Assembly: GCA_022825135.1 (NCBI GenBank)
Contig: JAJDYN010000002.1
Span: 1-64,000, forward strand
DNA: 64,000 nucleotides
Origin: Gemmatimonadota bacterium
Lineage (GTDB): Bacteria > Gemmatimonadota > Gemmatimonadetes > Longimicrobiales > Gaopeijiaceae
Direction: 5' to 3'
The notes under the pieces were generated by a model, which worked only from the letters and a program-made list of their open reading frames with translations, was not told the origin of the DNA and made no database searches. Both the position numbers and the translations under genes were made by a program. Shown here piece by piece: positions 33,431-42,459 of the stretch; within the stretch, counting starts at the first letter, position 1; each line of letters opens with the position of its first letter.

Positions 33431-34621
33431 ATGAACATTCCAGCCCCGACACCCGTTCCGGACGCGCGCGCAGCCGAGGCGCGGCATCTGGCCCGGGTGT
33501 ACGGCCAGTTGCCGGTGGAGCCGGTATCGGGCCGGGGCGCATACCTCCGCTGTGCAGACGGGCGCCGGCTGCTCGACCTCTACGGGGGGCACGCGGTGTG
33601 CGCGCTCGGCTACGGCCACCCGAAAGTGCTGGAAGCGGTCCGCAGACAGGCGGGCGAACTGATGTTCACCAGCAACGTGAACGCGCTGCGGGTGCGGGCG
33701 CGCGCCGCCGACAGGCTGGCCGAATTCGCGCCGGACGACCTGGACTGCGTCTTCTTCGTCAATTCCGGTGCGGAGGCCAACGAGAACGCCCTCAGGCTGG
33801 TCTGCAGATTGACGGGCCGCAGGCGGGTGGTCGCGCTGGAACACGGATTCCACGGCCGTTCGGCCGCGGCCGCCGCCGTGACCTGGCGGGCGCGCGAGCG
33901 CTGGTACGGCTTCCCGGACACCCCGTTCGACGTGACCTTCGTGCCGCGCGACGACGCGGCCGGGGCGGCCGCCGCAATCGACGACGAGACCGCGGCCGTC
34001 ATCATCGAGCCCATCCAGGGCATCGCGGGCGCGTACGTGCTCGAATCGGACTATGTGCGTGCCCTGCGCGCGGCCTGCGACCGCCACGGCACTTTCCTGA
34101 TCGCGGACGAGGTCCAGTGCGGGATGGGGCGGAGCGGACTACCCTTCGCGATCGAGCACGCCGGCGTCGTTCCGGACATGCTGACCACCGCGAAGGCGCT
34201 GGGCGCCGGGTTCCCCTGCAGCGCGCTGATCATGTCACGACCTTTGGGCGATCAGCTGCGAATCGGGGACATGGGGAGCACCTTCGGGGGAGGGCCGCTC
34301 GCGTGCGCGGTCATCGAAGCGGTGCTGGACGCCATCGACGAGGAAGGGCTGCTGCAGCAGGTGGTGACGCGGGAGCGAGACCTTCGCGCCAGTTGCGTTA
34401 CGGGGCCCGTGCTCGGGATCCGCGGCCGCGGCATGCTGCTCGGGCTCGAGTGCGAGACGAGCGCGCGCGAGGTTCGCGATGCGCTTCTGGACCGGGACAT
34501 CCTCACCGGAACCAGTTCGGACCCGGCATGGCTGCGGGTCATGCCTCCGCTGACGCTGCGGGCGTCCGAAGCGGCGCAGCTCGCCCAGGCTCTGGGCGCC
34601 ATTGGGCAGGAGGGCACGTGA
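33431..34621 (+). CDS. argD: Acetylornithine aminotransferase
   Basis: A 396-residue class III aminotransferase using pyridoxal phosphate. Signatures are LYGGHAVCALGYGHPKVLEA, FFVNSGAEANENAL (cofactor phosphate loop), LIADEVQCGMGRSGLPFAIE with the aspartate that holds the cofactor ring, and TTAKALGAGFP with the Schiff-base lysine (about residue 255). It follows argC by 55 bases and overlaps argB by GTGA. It converts the N-acyl semialdehyde to N-acylornithine. Confidence 0.9.
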   Translation: MNIPAPTPVPDARAAEARHLARVYGQLPVEPVSGRGAYLRCADGRRLLDLYGGHAVCALGYGHPKVLEAVRRQAGELMFTSNVNALRVRARAADRLAEFAPDDLDCVFFVNSGAEANENALRLVCRLTGRRRVVALEHGFHGRSAAAAAVTWRARERWYGFPDTPFDVTFVPRDDAAGAAAAIDDETAAVIIEPIQGIAGAYVLESDYVRALRAACDRHGTFLIADEVQCGMGRSGLPFAIEHAGVVPDMLTTAKALGAGFPCSALIMSRPLGDQLRIGDMGSTFGGGPLACAVIEAVLDAIDEEGLLQQVVTRERDLRASCVTGPVLGIRGRGMLLGLECETSAREVRDALLDRDILTGTSSDPAWLRVMPPLTLRASEAAQLAQALGAIGQEGT

Positions 34622-35556
34622 AGCGCCCACGCGCCGCCGACCGGGGGTTTGCCGGCCTGCGCGCGGCCGCGCCCTACGTGCGTCTCTTCCGCGAACGCAT
34701 CTTCGTCCTCAAGGTGGGCGGTGAGATCCTCCAGAACTCCGGGCGCATCGATGCTCTGATGGAACAGGTGGGGATCCTGAACTCCCTCGGGATCCGCCTG
34801 GTTCTCGTGCATGGCGGCGGGCCCCAGTCCACCGAGCTTGCGCGCCGCCTGGGCCACGAACCCCGCATGGTGGCAGGCCGCCGGGTCACGCGTTCAGAGG
34901 ACCTGCGCGTCGCCGCCCAGGTCCTGAGCGGCGAGGTCAACACGGCCCTGCTGGGCGCGTGCCGAAAGGAGGGGATTCGCGCTGTCGGCGTCTCGGGGGT
35001 CGACGCCGGCCTGGTGACGGCCACGCGCCGTCCTCCCGTGCACATGGAGGGCGAGGGTTCGGGTCCCGTGGACTTCGGATTCGTGGGAGACATCGAAGCC
35101 GTCGATCCCTCTTCGCTGCACGTCTTCCTGGATCAGGGGTGGGTGCCGGTCGTAAGCCCGCTTTCGGCGGATGCGGAGGGGCGGCTGCTCAACATCAACG
35201 CCGACACCGTGGCGAGCGCGCTCGCGCAGGCGCTTGAGGCCACGAAGCTCGTTTTCACCATGTCGGCGCCCGGCATCCTCCGCGACGTTGAGGATCCGGC
35301 GACACTGATCTCCTACCTGGACCTGGCGGGGCTCCGCGGGTTGCGGGAGCAGGGCGTGCTCGCCCGGGGCATGCTGGCCAAGGCAGCGGCCATCGAAAGC
35401 GCCATCGACGGCGGCGTCCCGCGCGTGCATCTCATCTCCGGGAGCGCACGCGACAGCCTGCTGCGCGAGATCTTTACCAACGAGGGCTCGGGCACGCTCG
35501 TCGTGCGCAGCGTCGGAACGCTGTCGAGCGACGAGCAGCAGGCGGGGGAGGGCTAG
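34618..35556 (+). CDS. argB: Acetylglutamate kinase
   Basis: A 312-residue amino-acid kinase that phosphorylates N-acylglutamate. ATP and substrate sites are FVLKVGGEILQN, VLVHGGGPQSTELARRL and LNINADTVASALAQAL; HLISGSARDSLLREIFT closes the fold. A leader of about 25 residues (AAPYVRLFRERIF) as in the NAGK of some Bacteroidota and yeasts precedes the first strand. Start GTG 34618 is fixed by the GTGA overlap with argD. It is the last gene of the operon. No ArgJ or ArgA follows within the window. Confidence 0.9.
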   Translation: MKRPRAADRGFAGLRAAAPYVRLFRERIFVLKVGGEILQNSGRIDALMEQVGILNSLGIRLVLVHGGGPQSTELARRLGHEPRMVAGRRVTRSEDLRVAAQVLSGEVNTALLGACRKEGIRAVGVSGVDAGLVTATRRPPVHMEGEGSGPVDFGFVGDIEAVDPSSLHVFLDQGWVPVVSPLSADAEGRLLNINADTVASALAQALEATKLVFTMSAPGILRDVEDPATLISYLDLAGLRGLREQGVLARGMLAKAAAIESAIDGGVPRVHLISGSARDSLLREIFTNEGSGTLVVRSVGTLSSDEQQAGEG

Positions 35557-35671
35557 AGGTTTCCCCGGCGGCGAGACGGTGCAGACAGACACGGCGTGCC
35601 GGGCCGTGCGGACTTGCCGGGAGCGGCCGTTCTGCAGAGCCTGCCTTCCCAAGGGCAATGTTGCGGTGTTA

Positions 35672-35701
35672 CACTGAGTTCGGTGTTTATTCGGTTCAGT
35701 G
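35672..35701 (+). promoter_or_regulatory. Inverted repeat CACTGA...TCAGTG ahead of the DUF5131 gene
   Basis: CACTGA (35672-35677) and TCAGTG (35696-35701) can pair around 18 bases containing two CGGT blocks, just before GGAGG of the next gene. It could be an operator, or an RNA hairpin near the ribosome-binding site. Confidence 0.35.
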
Positions 35702-35712
35702 AAGGAGGCCAA

Positions 35713-36480
35713 ATGGCAACAGGCACCGGAATCGAATGGACGGACGCGACCTGGAATCCGGTCACGGGGTGCACGCGCGTATCGAAGGGCTGCGACAACT
35801 GCTACGCGGCGACTCTGGCGAGCAGACTGCTTCGCGACGCCTATCTGGCACGGACGCCGGTAGTCGATGCTGACATCACGCGCGCAGACCCGTTTGCGGT
35901 TCGCATCTGGCCGGAGCGACTCGGCCAGCCGGAGAGATGGCGCGAGCCGCGAATGATCTTCGTCAACAGCATGAGCGACTTGTTTCATGCTGATGTTCCG
36001 GCGGAGTTTGTGCGCGGAATCTTCCGAACGATGCTCCGGGCGAACTGGCACACCTATCAAGTCCTCACCAAGCGTCCCGCGAGAGCTCTTCGCTTCTGGA
36101 AGAGCAACAAGGATCTCTTCGGTGGGGGGCCGTTTCCCGTGCATATCTGGCTGGGTGCCTCCGTCGAGGATCAGTCGGTGGCCTACAGGGTTCGCCATCT
36201 ACGTAGTGTTCCCGCGATGGTTCGATTCCTCTCCTGCGAACCACTCATCGGTCCACTGCGGCTTGACTTGACCGGCATTCACTGGCTGATCGCCGGCGGC
36301 GAGAGTGGTCCGGTGAGGCGCCAGATGAAGACCGAATGGATCATTCAACTACGTAACCAGTGCCAAACTGCGAATGTACCGTTCTTCTTCAAGCAGTGGG
36401 GCGGACGCACTCCGAAGGCGGGAGGCCGGGAGCTCGAGGGCAGGTTGTGGGATCAAATGCCGAGGGCGGTGGCCGGCTGA
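35713..36480 (+). CDS. DUF5131 (phage Gp37/Gp68) three-cysteine protein
   Basis: A 255-residue protein of the Gp37/Gp68 family. The three-cysteine motif that gave its partner its name is TGCTRVSKGCDNCYA (Cys 20, 27 and 30), reminiscent of radical-SAM or metal-binding cysteines. Other family blocks are VNSMSDLFHADVP, YQVLTKRPAR and GIHWLIAGGESGPVRR, ending with FFFKQWGG. GAAGGAGG precedes ATG 35713. Its stop overlaps the TcmP start by one base. The family occurs in phages and islands; it is often compared with radical-SAM-like enzymes, but activity is unproven. Confidence 0.85.
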   Translation: MATGTGIEWTDATWNPVTGCTRVSKGCDNCYAATLASRLLRDAYLARTPVVDADITRADPFAVRIWPERLGQPERWREPRMIFVNSMSDLFHADVPAEFVRGIFRTMLRANWHTYQVLTKRPARALRFWKSNKDLFGGGPFPVHIWLGASVEDQSVAYRVRHLRSVPAMVRFLSCEPLIGPLRLDLTGIHWLIAGGESGPVRRQMKTEWIIQLRNQCQTANVPFFFKQWGGRTPKAGGRELEGRLWDQMPRAVAG

Positions 36481-37349
36481 TGAGCGAAAAAGGAGACGGG
36501 CTCCTCTTGCGTCGGTTGGAGGACGATGGCCTCTACACCTCGCGCATCAAGGAGCACTCGCTCCGCAAGATCGAGCTACACAACGCGTATGTTTCGCTCT
36601 TCAGCAGAGCGATGAAGAAGAAATGGCCCCAGCGGGCCTACTTGGGGTTGTACTCCGGACCTGGAAGGGGGCGTTTGGCAGATACTGGTGAGATCGTTAC
36701 CACAACAGCGCTTGCGGCCGTCCAAGTCAGCGACCCCTTCACCAAGTACATCTTCGTCGACAACGATCCCCGCTGCATCGAAGCGCTCGAAGCGCGCATC
36801 CAGGCTCTTGATCCTGACTGCGATGTGAGTTGCATCGAGGAGGACGTATCCGAAGCCGTCCCCGAAATCATGAAGGTGATGCCGTCATACAGCAAAGATA
36901 GGAGGTTGCTGTCGTTCTGTTTTGCCGATCCGTTCTCCGCCCAGCTGGATTTCGACGTGTTCCGAACTCTGGGGAGCAAGTACAGGATGGACTTCCTTGT
37001 GCTTCTCATGCTGGGGCGGGATGTAAGGACCAACTTTCGCCGATACTTCCAGGACGAAAACGACAACCGCATTGCGAGGCTCATCGATGATGAGAACTGG
37101 CGAGCGGAGTGGATCGCCAGGGAACATCGACGCAGCAACCTGATTCGGTTCATGCTCGAGAAGTTCAACGAGGCCATGACCAGGATCGGATATCAGCGCC
37201 AAAGGCCTGACGACGCTCATCCGATCCGGTTGCTCGAAAAGAAAAACGTCCTGCTGTACTACCTCGTGCTATACAGCAGGAACGATCTCGGACGAAAGTT
37301 CTGGAATGTTGCTCGGAGCGGAATCGACGACCAACTTAGTCTCCTGTGA
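36480..37349 (+). CDS. tcmP: Three-Cys-motif partner protein TcmP
   Basis: A 289-residue protein that accompanies DUF5131 proteins. The central region has a Rossmann-like, methyltransferase-related look: LGLYSGPGRGRLADTG, FVDNDPRCIEALEAR and CFADPFSAQLDF. The C-terminal part is helical with NLIRFMLEKFNEAM and LLYYLVLYSRNDLGRKFWN. TGATG overlap with the DUF5131 gene fixes the start and indicates a joint function. Base use is less GC-rich than the neighbouring arg genes, suggesting transfer. Function unknown. Confidence 0.85.
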   Translation: MSEKGDGLLLRRLEDDGLYTSRIKEHSLRKIELHNAYVSLFSRAMKKKWPQRAYLGLYSGPGRGRLADTGEIVTTTALAAVQVSDPFTKYIFVDNDPRCIEALEARIQALDPDCDVSCIEEDVSEAVPEIMKVMPSYSKDRRLLSFCFADPFSAQLDFDVFRTLGSKYRMDFLVLLMLGRDVRTNFRRYFQDENDNRIARLIDDENWRAEWIAREHRRSNLIRFMLEKFNEAMTRIGYQRQRPDDAHPIRLLEKKNVLLYYLVLYSRNDLGRKFWNVARSGIDDQLSLL

Positions 37350-37355
37350 CCCGCG

Positions 37356-38165
37356 TCAACCCCCCGGCCCCTCGAACATCCCTTCCGGTATTTCCAGCGA
37401 CGCTTCCATGTTCTCGAAGTTCACCTGCGAGTAGCCGGTCGAGTCGGGGCGGCCTGCCGAGAGCAGGAGTGGGCCGAAGCGCGTCCATTCCGTCCAGGCC
37501 AGCGTGAAGGCGGGTTCGGGGTCGCCGGCGTTGCGCCAGTGCTGCCAGTAGGCCATCAGGCCGGTTTCCGGGTCGACCCAACCGCGGTACTTGTTCTGGG
37601 GCGTGCGCCCGACGGCGTCGAAGGTGAGTTCCACCACTTCATAAGGCCGGCCGTCCATCCCCATTTCCCCCAGATAGACCGTGCTGACACCTGGGTCGGC
37701 CCATTTGTAGGGCATCAGCAGCCAGTAGGTATCGTTGATGAAGCTCCCGTGGGCGCGGTCCGCCAGCGAGTCGGACACGGCCGGGTCGGTGACGAGTTCA
37801 CCATCGAGCCAGATGCGCTCGCCTTCGGTGGGGTTGTTGGTGTCGATCACGGCCACGATCTCCTGGTCCCCCGAGGCGCCCTCCATTCGGTACATCCCGC
37901 CCCAGACGTCCCACCGGTGCGCGCGCCTGTCGAGCACCGGGCCGCCACGATCCACCACCCGGTCGAAGGCGATGTAGCGCACGCGTTCCCATCCGCGGTC
38001 GGGCGCCATCTCCTCCATCATGCGGCTATAGATGCGCTGGAGGTCCGGGTCCCCGAAGTACGTGCGGGGTCCGTCGTCCGCGGGAGCGCATGCCGATGTC
38101 CAGAGGGCAGCGGCTGCAAAGACGGCAACAACACCGGGTATGGGCTGTGCAGAGACGAAACGCAT
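37356..38165 (-). CDS. DUF6503-like exported lipoprotein
   Basis: A 269-residue secreted protein starting at ATG 38165 behind GGAGGAG. The signal ends in a lipobox (AAALWTSACAP). The mature part resembles uncharacterised DUF6503 proteins: MYRMEGASGDQEIVAVIDTN, then VYLGEMGMDGRPYEVVELTF and YRGWVDPETGLMAYWQH, as in a lipocalin/LolA-like barrel. No catalytic residues are visible. It ends 7 bases from the convergent tcmP gene. Confidence 0.65.
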   Translation of the reverse strand: MRFVSAQPIPGVVAVFAAAALWTSACAPADDGPRTYFGDPDLQRIYSRMMEEMAPDRGWERVRYIAFDRVVDRGGPVLDRRAHRWDVWGGMYRMEGASGDQEIVAVIDTNNPTEGERIWLDGELVTDPAVSDSLADRAHGSFINDTYWLLMPYKWADPGVSTVYLGEMGMDGRPYEVVELTFDAVGRTPQNKYRGWVDPETGLMAYWQHWRNAGDPEPAFTLAWTEWTRFGPLLLSAGRPDSTGYSQVNFENMEASLEIPEGMFEGPGG

Positions 38166-38253
38166 GGGCTCCTCCATGTACCGATGGGCAGACACCGAAA
38201 ATACTAGACGCGGGCGAGTCCCCCTGCCAGCGCCGGGTTGCGGCCGACTCGCG

Positions 38254-39162
38254 CTACTCCTCCGGTGAGTACAGCGCCGTGGTCAGGTAGCGCGCGCCAT
38301 CGTCGGGCGAGATGGCGGCGACACGGTGGCCGGGCCCGATCTCTCGCGCAATCCGGAGGGCGGCGCAAACGATGCCGCCGCTGCTCATCCCCAGGAAGAG
38401 ACCTTCCTCGCGGGCGAGGCGTCGCCCCAATGGGAAGGCGTCTTCCTCGTACACCGTGATCACCCGGTCCAGCACCGTCCGGTCCAGGTTCTCGGGGATG
38501 AACCCCGGTCCCATTCCCTGGAACTGATGCTGCCCGCGTTCGCCCCCTGAAATGACCGGCGAGCGCGCCGGCTCGACCGCCACCACCTGGATGCGCGGAT
38601 CCATCTCCTTCAGGAACCGCCCGGCCCCGCTGATGGTCCCGCCGGTCCCCGATCCGTACACAAACACATCGATGCGCCCCTTCATGTCGGCCCAGAGTTC
38701 CGGCCCGGTGGTCTCGTAGTGGATGCGCGGATTGGCGGGATTGGAGAACTGGTCCGGGTAGAAGGCGCCGGTCTCCGACGCGATGCGCTCGGCCTCCTCC
38801 CGCGCCGCAAGCATGCGCCGCTCCGGGTCCGTGAGCACGATGTCGGCGCCGTAGGCCCTGAGCGTGCGCTTGCGCTCCGCGCTCATCGACGACGGCATGC
38901 AGAGGGTGAGCCTGTATCCGCGCCGGGCCGCGATCTGGGCCAGGCCAATGCCGGTATTCCCGGAGGTGGGTTCGACGATGGTGCCTCCGGGCCTGAGGAG
39001 CCCCCGCGCCTCGGCGTCGTCGACCATGGCCCGCGCCGTCCGGTCCTTGATCGAGCCGGCGGGATTCATGCCCTCCAGCTTGAGCCACACCTCCGCCATG
39101 TTCGGCTCCACGACGCGCTCGAGGCGCAGCGTCGGCGTCCGTCCGATCAGTGAGTCGATCAT
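38254..39162 (-). CDS. cysM: Cysteine synthase (CysM/CysK family)
   Basis: A 302-residue fold-type II PLP enzyme making cysteine from O-acetylserine (or O-phosphoserine) and a sulfur donor. EVWLKLEGMNPAGSIKDR carries the cofactor lysine, VEPTSGNTGIGLAQIA the substrate loop, and GSGTGGTISGAGRFL the phosphate cradle. The EVWLKLEG start resembles CysM more than CysK. ATG 39162 is preferred over a longer arginine-rich extension. It lies between unrelated minus-strand genes. Confidence 0.88.
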   Translation of the reverse strand: MIDSLIGRTPTLRLERVVEPNMAEVWLKLEGMNPAGSIKDRTARAMVDDAEARGLLRPGGTIVEPTSGNTGIGLAQIAARRGYRLTLCMPSSMSAERKRTLRAYGADIVLTDPERRMLAAREEAERIASETGAFYPDQFSNPANPRIHYETTGPELWADMKGRIDVFVYGSGTGGTISGAGRFLKEMDPRIQVVAVEPARSPVISGGERGQHQFQGMGPGFIPENLDRTVLDRVITVYEEDAFPLGRRLAREEGLFLGMSSGGIVCAALRIAREIGPGHRVAAISPDDGARYLTTALYSPEE

Positions 39163-39220
39163 GGTCGCGCCATTACCCGCGCCGGGCTTCGGCCTTCCCG
39201 GCGGCCTTCCCGGCTTCGTC

Positions 39221-40969
39221 CTACCCGGACGCCGCGCCGTCCAGATCCGGGTACTGCCTGTGGTGATCGGTGGCGTCCTGATACGCGCGCGCAACGGTCA
39301 ACAGTTCCGTCTCGCGGAAGGGTTGAGCACAGAAGGTCATGCTCGTGGGGAGCCCGGCATCATTGAAGCCGTTGGGCACCGCAAGGGCGGGATGGGTCGC
39401 GTAGTTCGTCATGCTGCTCGCGTTGCGGCCGTGGCTGTAGGGCGGCGGCTCGTCGGAGGACTGGTCGGGCGGGCGGCGTGGCGCACGCGGGATGAGATAG
39501 ACATCCACCCCCGAGGTTGCTTCCGCGAGCTGCATCATCATCATCGTGCGCGCGCGCTGCGACTGGAGGTACTCGACCGCCGGAATCACCCTGGCGGACC
39601 GCAATCCGTCGGCGCGGGTCTGGCGGCCCAGAAGCTCCGCTCTGCCGGAGCGGAGCAGCTCGTCGAAGAAGACCGCCATCTCCACGCTGTGCGCGGTGAC
39701 ATTGATCGACCATTCGGGGATGTGAATGGGCGTCAGCATGAAACCGAGGGACTCGAGCTCCTCGAGAGTGCGCTGGTGGGCGGTCCGGTAGTCGGTCTCC
39801 TCGATCTCCTCGAACGCCCCCTCCAGGTACCCGACCCGCAGCCGGGCAGCCGCGCGGGTGCCGTCCCAGTTGAAGGGGAGGTCCTGCACGCTCAAGTCGA
39901 GGCCGTCGGGACGCGAGATCGCCCGCATCACCAGCGCGCAGTCCTCGGCGGAGCGGCACATCGGGCCCAGCCGGTCCTGGGTCCAGGAGAGAGCCATCAC
40001 CCCGTACCGGCTGATCCGGCCCAGCGTCGGACGAAGCCCGGTGAGGCCGCAGCGCGACGAGGGTCCCAGGATGGAGCCGCTGGTCTCGGTTCCGATGGAG
40101 AAGCCGACAAGTCCGGCCGCCGTAGCGGATCCCGGACCCGCCGAAGAACCACCGGAGCCCGTCGACGGGTCCCAGGGGTTCATCGTCTGGCCCCCGAACC
40201 ACCGGTCTCCTCCGGCCAGCTCTCCGGTGGTCAGCTTGGCGACCAGCACCGCGCCCGCGTCGCGCAGCATCTCGATGATCGACGCGTCCATGTCGATCAT
40301 CTGGTCCTGGTAGGCGGGTGAGCCCCAGGTAGTCTTGTATCCACGGGTCGCGATGATGTCCTTGGCGCCCCACGGGATGCCATGCAGCGGCCCCCGGTAC
40401 CGTCCGGCGGCGATCTCCCGGTCGGCCTCGCGCGCCTGGGCCAGCGCCAGCTCGTCGGTGAGGGTGACCACGCAGTTGAGCAGCGGGTTGTAGCGCTCCA
40501 GGCGCTGCAGATACATCTCGGTGAGTTCGACTGAGCTCACCTGCCGGGTGCGAACGAGTTCCGCGAGCTCCCGCACGGTCCAGAACGCGACGTCTTCGAG
40601 GTTAGAGGGCCGCTCGATCTTCGGCAGGTCGCTCATTCTGAACGGTGTCACCGACCGGTCCACCTGCATGCCGGGAACCAGCGGGTTGAAGTGGAAGGGC
40701 GGCGAGATGTCGTTCGGTATCTTCAGTTCATGAAGTTCCTGGTAGTCGCTCACGCGCTCGTTCACCGACTCGAGCATGCGTTCGCGCTCCTCTTCGCTGA
40801 AGTCGAGACCCGAAATCGCCAGCGCATCGCCCAGCATCCCGGCGGTGACTTCCCGGGCGCCGGCCTCCTGCATTCTGGCCCAGAGCACGCCGGGGAGCAG
40901 GGTGGCGCCCAGCCCGGTGCCGGCGAAATGGGCCATGAAGCGTCGTCGGGTGGAATTTGAGTCGAGCAT
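39221..40969 (-). CDS. Amidase (amidase-signature family), Tat-exported
   Basis: A 582-residue amidase. A twin-arginine signal (STRRRFMAHFAGTGLGATLL) marks Tat export; GGAGG precedes ATG 40969. The Ser-Ser-Lys triad is visible: Lys in GIPWGAKDIIATRGYKTT, cis-Ser in STGSGGSSAGPGSATAAG and the nucleophile in FSIGTETSGSILGPSSRCG. The C-terminus has VPNGFNDAGLPTSMTFCAQPF, standard for the family. The substrate is an exported amide of unknown kind. Residues 40-110 form an extra N-terminal helical part. Confidence 0.85.
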   Translation of the reverse strand: MLDSNSTRRRFMAHFAGTGLGATLLPGVLWARMQEAGAREVTAGMLGDALAISGLDFSEEERERMLESVNERVSDYQELHELKIPNDISPPFHFNPLVPGMQVDRSVTPFRMSDLPKIERPSNLEDVAFWTVRELAELVRTRQVSSVELTEMYLQRLERYNPLLNCVVTLTDELALAQAREADREIAAGRYRGPLHGIPWGAKDIIATRGYKTTWGSPAYQDQMIDMDASIIEMLRDAGAVLVAKLTTGELAGGDRWFGGQTMNPWDPSTGSGGSSAGPGSATAAGLVGFSIGTETSGSILGPSSRCGLTGLRPTLGRISRYGVMALSWTQDRLGPMCRSAEDCALVMRAISRPDGLDLSVQDLPFNWDGTRAAARLRVGYLEGAFEEIEETDYRTAHQRTLEELESLGFMLTPIHIPEWSINVTAHSVEMAVFFDELLRSGRAELLGRQTRADGLRSARVIPAVEYLQSQRARTMMMMQLAEATSGVDVYLIPRAPRRPPDQSSDEPPPYSHGRNASSMTNYATHPALAVPNGFNDAGLPTSMTFCAQPFRETELLTVARAYQDATDHHRQYPDLDGAASG

Positions 40970-41051
40970 CGGGACAACCTCCGGTCCTGCGGTCTGACGG
41001 GGGGACCCGTAAGAATGGGGCCCCCGGGCCGGCGGTGCCAACCGCGGCGCG

Positions 41052-42395
41052 CTACTTCGACCCGGCCTCTTCCTCTTCCAGCGCGATCACCAGACCGCTG
41101 CGGATCTTGGGCTGAAACCACGTCGACTTGGGCGGCATGATGCGATTCTGGCGACATACCGCCGCGAACTGGCCAAGGGTGACGGGCGCGAGCGTGACCG
41201 CGTAGCGATACTCGCCGCTGTCCACGCCCTCCTGCAGGAAGTCGAGGTCGCGGTCTCCTCCCACGAAGTTGAGCCGATGATCGCCCGGTTCGGAGATGCC
41301 GAGGACGGCGTCGAAGAAGTTTCGCTGGACGATGTCGGCGTCGATGCACTCCACGGCGTTGCGCTCGTCGTAGCTGCCGGGAAGCGGGCGCAGGCGGTAC
41401 CAGGCGTGTCCCGCATAGAGGCCAATGTGGTGCGTTCGGGCGGGCTGATGCGCTCCCGGGACCTCCTCGATCGCAAAGCGCTCGCGCAGACCCGCGAGCA
41501 CCACCTCGGTCTCCAGGCCGACGTCGCGCACGAGGCGGTTGTAGGGCGCCAGCGACATGCGTCCAAGAGGGAAGAAGACACACAGGAAGTGCTCGCGGTC
41601 GAGCATCGCGGCGGCGGCGCTGCGATGGTTGCCGTCGGCGACGTAGGCCTCCGGCTCGGCGGCCGCGAGCGCGATCAGCCTCGCCTGGATGGAGGGGTCG
41701 TCGATCAGCCAGATGTCGTGGCGGCAGCCGCGGTTGTCGTCGGCTCCGTGGTCGGGCGCGCGATCCGACGCGAGCCGCTCAAGGGCCCGGGCGAACGCCC
41801 CTGATGTGTCCGGAACGGCGCAGTTGACCGTGCCGATGAAGGCGGAGGTGGCCTCGATGAGCTGCGCCCGCCCGCGCGCCTTCGGCTCGCGGACGCCCTC
41901 GTTGCGGATGATGGGGGCGGCCGGGCTGGCGTCGGTCCGGATCTCATCGATGCGCGCCATGCCGCCAAGGCCGATCTGGTCGATGCCGGGACGAGCCGGG
42001 TCGTCGATGCGGTAGACGTAGAGCAGATCGTGCGCAACGCGCACGCTGTCGCTGTCGATGAGCGCCCGCATGTTGGCGGCGGCGCGCGCGAGCGCGGGAG
42101 CAGAGTCGGCGGCGATGTCGCCCTCCGCCCCGGGATCGCAGTGCGGCATGGTCACCCGGAGCACACTCTCGGGAGCCCTGCGGATGAGCGCGCGCACTTC
42201 TTCGTCGCTCTGGAACTCGTCGTAGTTGGGGGCGCTGACGCGGTCTGCCGCCGGGGCGTCGACCGGCACGAGCGCGCGGCGGATGGGGCGGATGGTGATC
42301 ACGGGCCTGGGGCGTGGAGATAGTGGATTCGGCGGAGCGGTCGGAAGATCGCGTGGGGAGGGAGGGGCGGCAATCATCCGGGATGGGTCGGTCAT
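41052..42395 (-). CDS. DUF1015 family protein
   Basis: A 447-residue cytosolic protein of the DUF1015 family. Recognisable blocks are IRPIRRALVPVDAPAADRVS with NYDEF, ESVLRVTMPHCDPG, EAYVADGNHRSAAAAMLDRE (conserved GNHR) and MPPKSTWFQPKIRSGLVI. Family members are often linked with serine or phosphoserine metabolism genes, but no reaction is established. Its ATG at 42395 is divergent from the P1 peptidase gene with 64 bases between starts. Confidence 0.8.
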   Translation of the reverse strand: MTDPSRMIAAPPSPRDLPTAPPNPLSPRPRPVITIRPIRRALVPVDAPAADRVSAPNYDEFQSDEEVRALIRRAPESVLRVTMPHCDPGAEGDIAADSAPALARAAANMRALIDSDSVRVAHDLLYVYRIDDPARPGIDQIGLGGMARIDEIRTDASPAAPIIRNEGVREPKARGRAQLIEATSAFIGTVNCAVPDTSGAFARALERLASDRAPDHGADDNRGCRHDIWLIDDPSIQARLIALAAAEPEAYVADGNHRSAAAAMLDREHFLCVFFPLGRMSLAPYNRLVRDVGLETEVVLAGLRERFAIEEVPGAHQPARTHHIGLYAGHAWYRLRPLPGSYDERNAVECIDADIVQRNFFDAVLGISEPGDHRLNFVGGDRDLDFLQEGVDSGEYRYAVTLAPVTLGQFAAVCRQNRIMPPKSTWFQPKIRSGLVIALEEEEAGSK

Positions 42396-42459
42396 CGAAC
42401 GCCGGCCGGGTCGCGGCCCGGGCTTCCCATCCCGCGATCCCGGTTGGAGATTGTCCACC

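Noticed and set aside
33598..34617. Long upstream in-frame extension of argB through argD
   Set aside because: The extension lies in an off-frame of argD. The GTGA overlap start at 34618 fits the normal ArgB N-terminus.
36210..36235. GGTTCGATTC resembling a tRNA T-loop
   Set aside because: It lies inside the DUF5131 coding frame and no cloverleaf can be folded around it.
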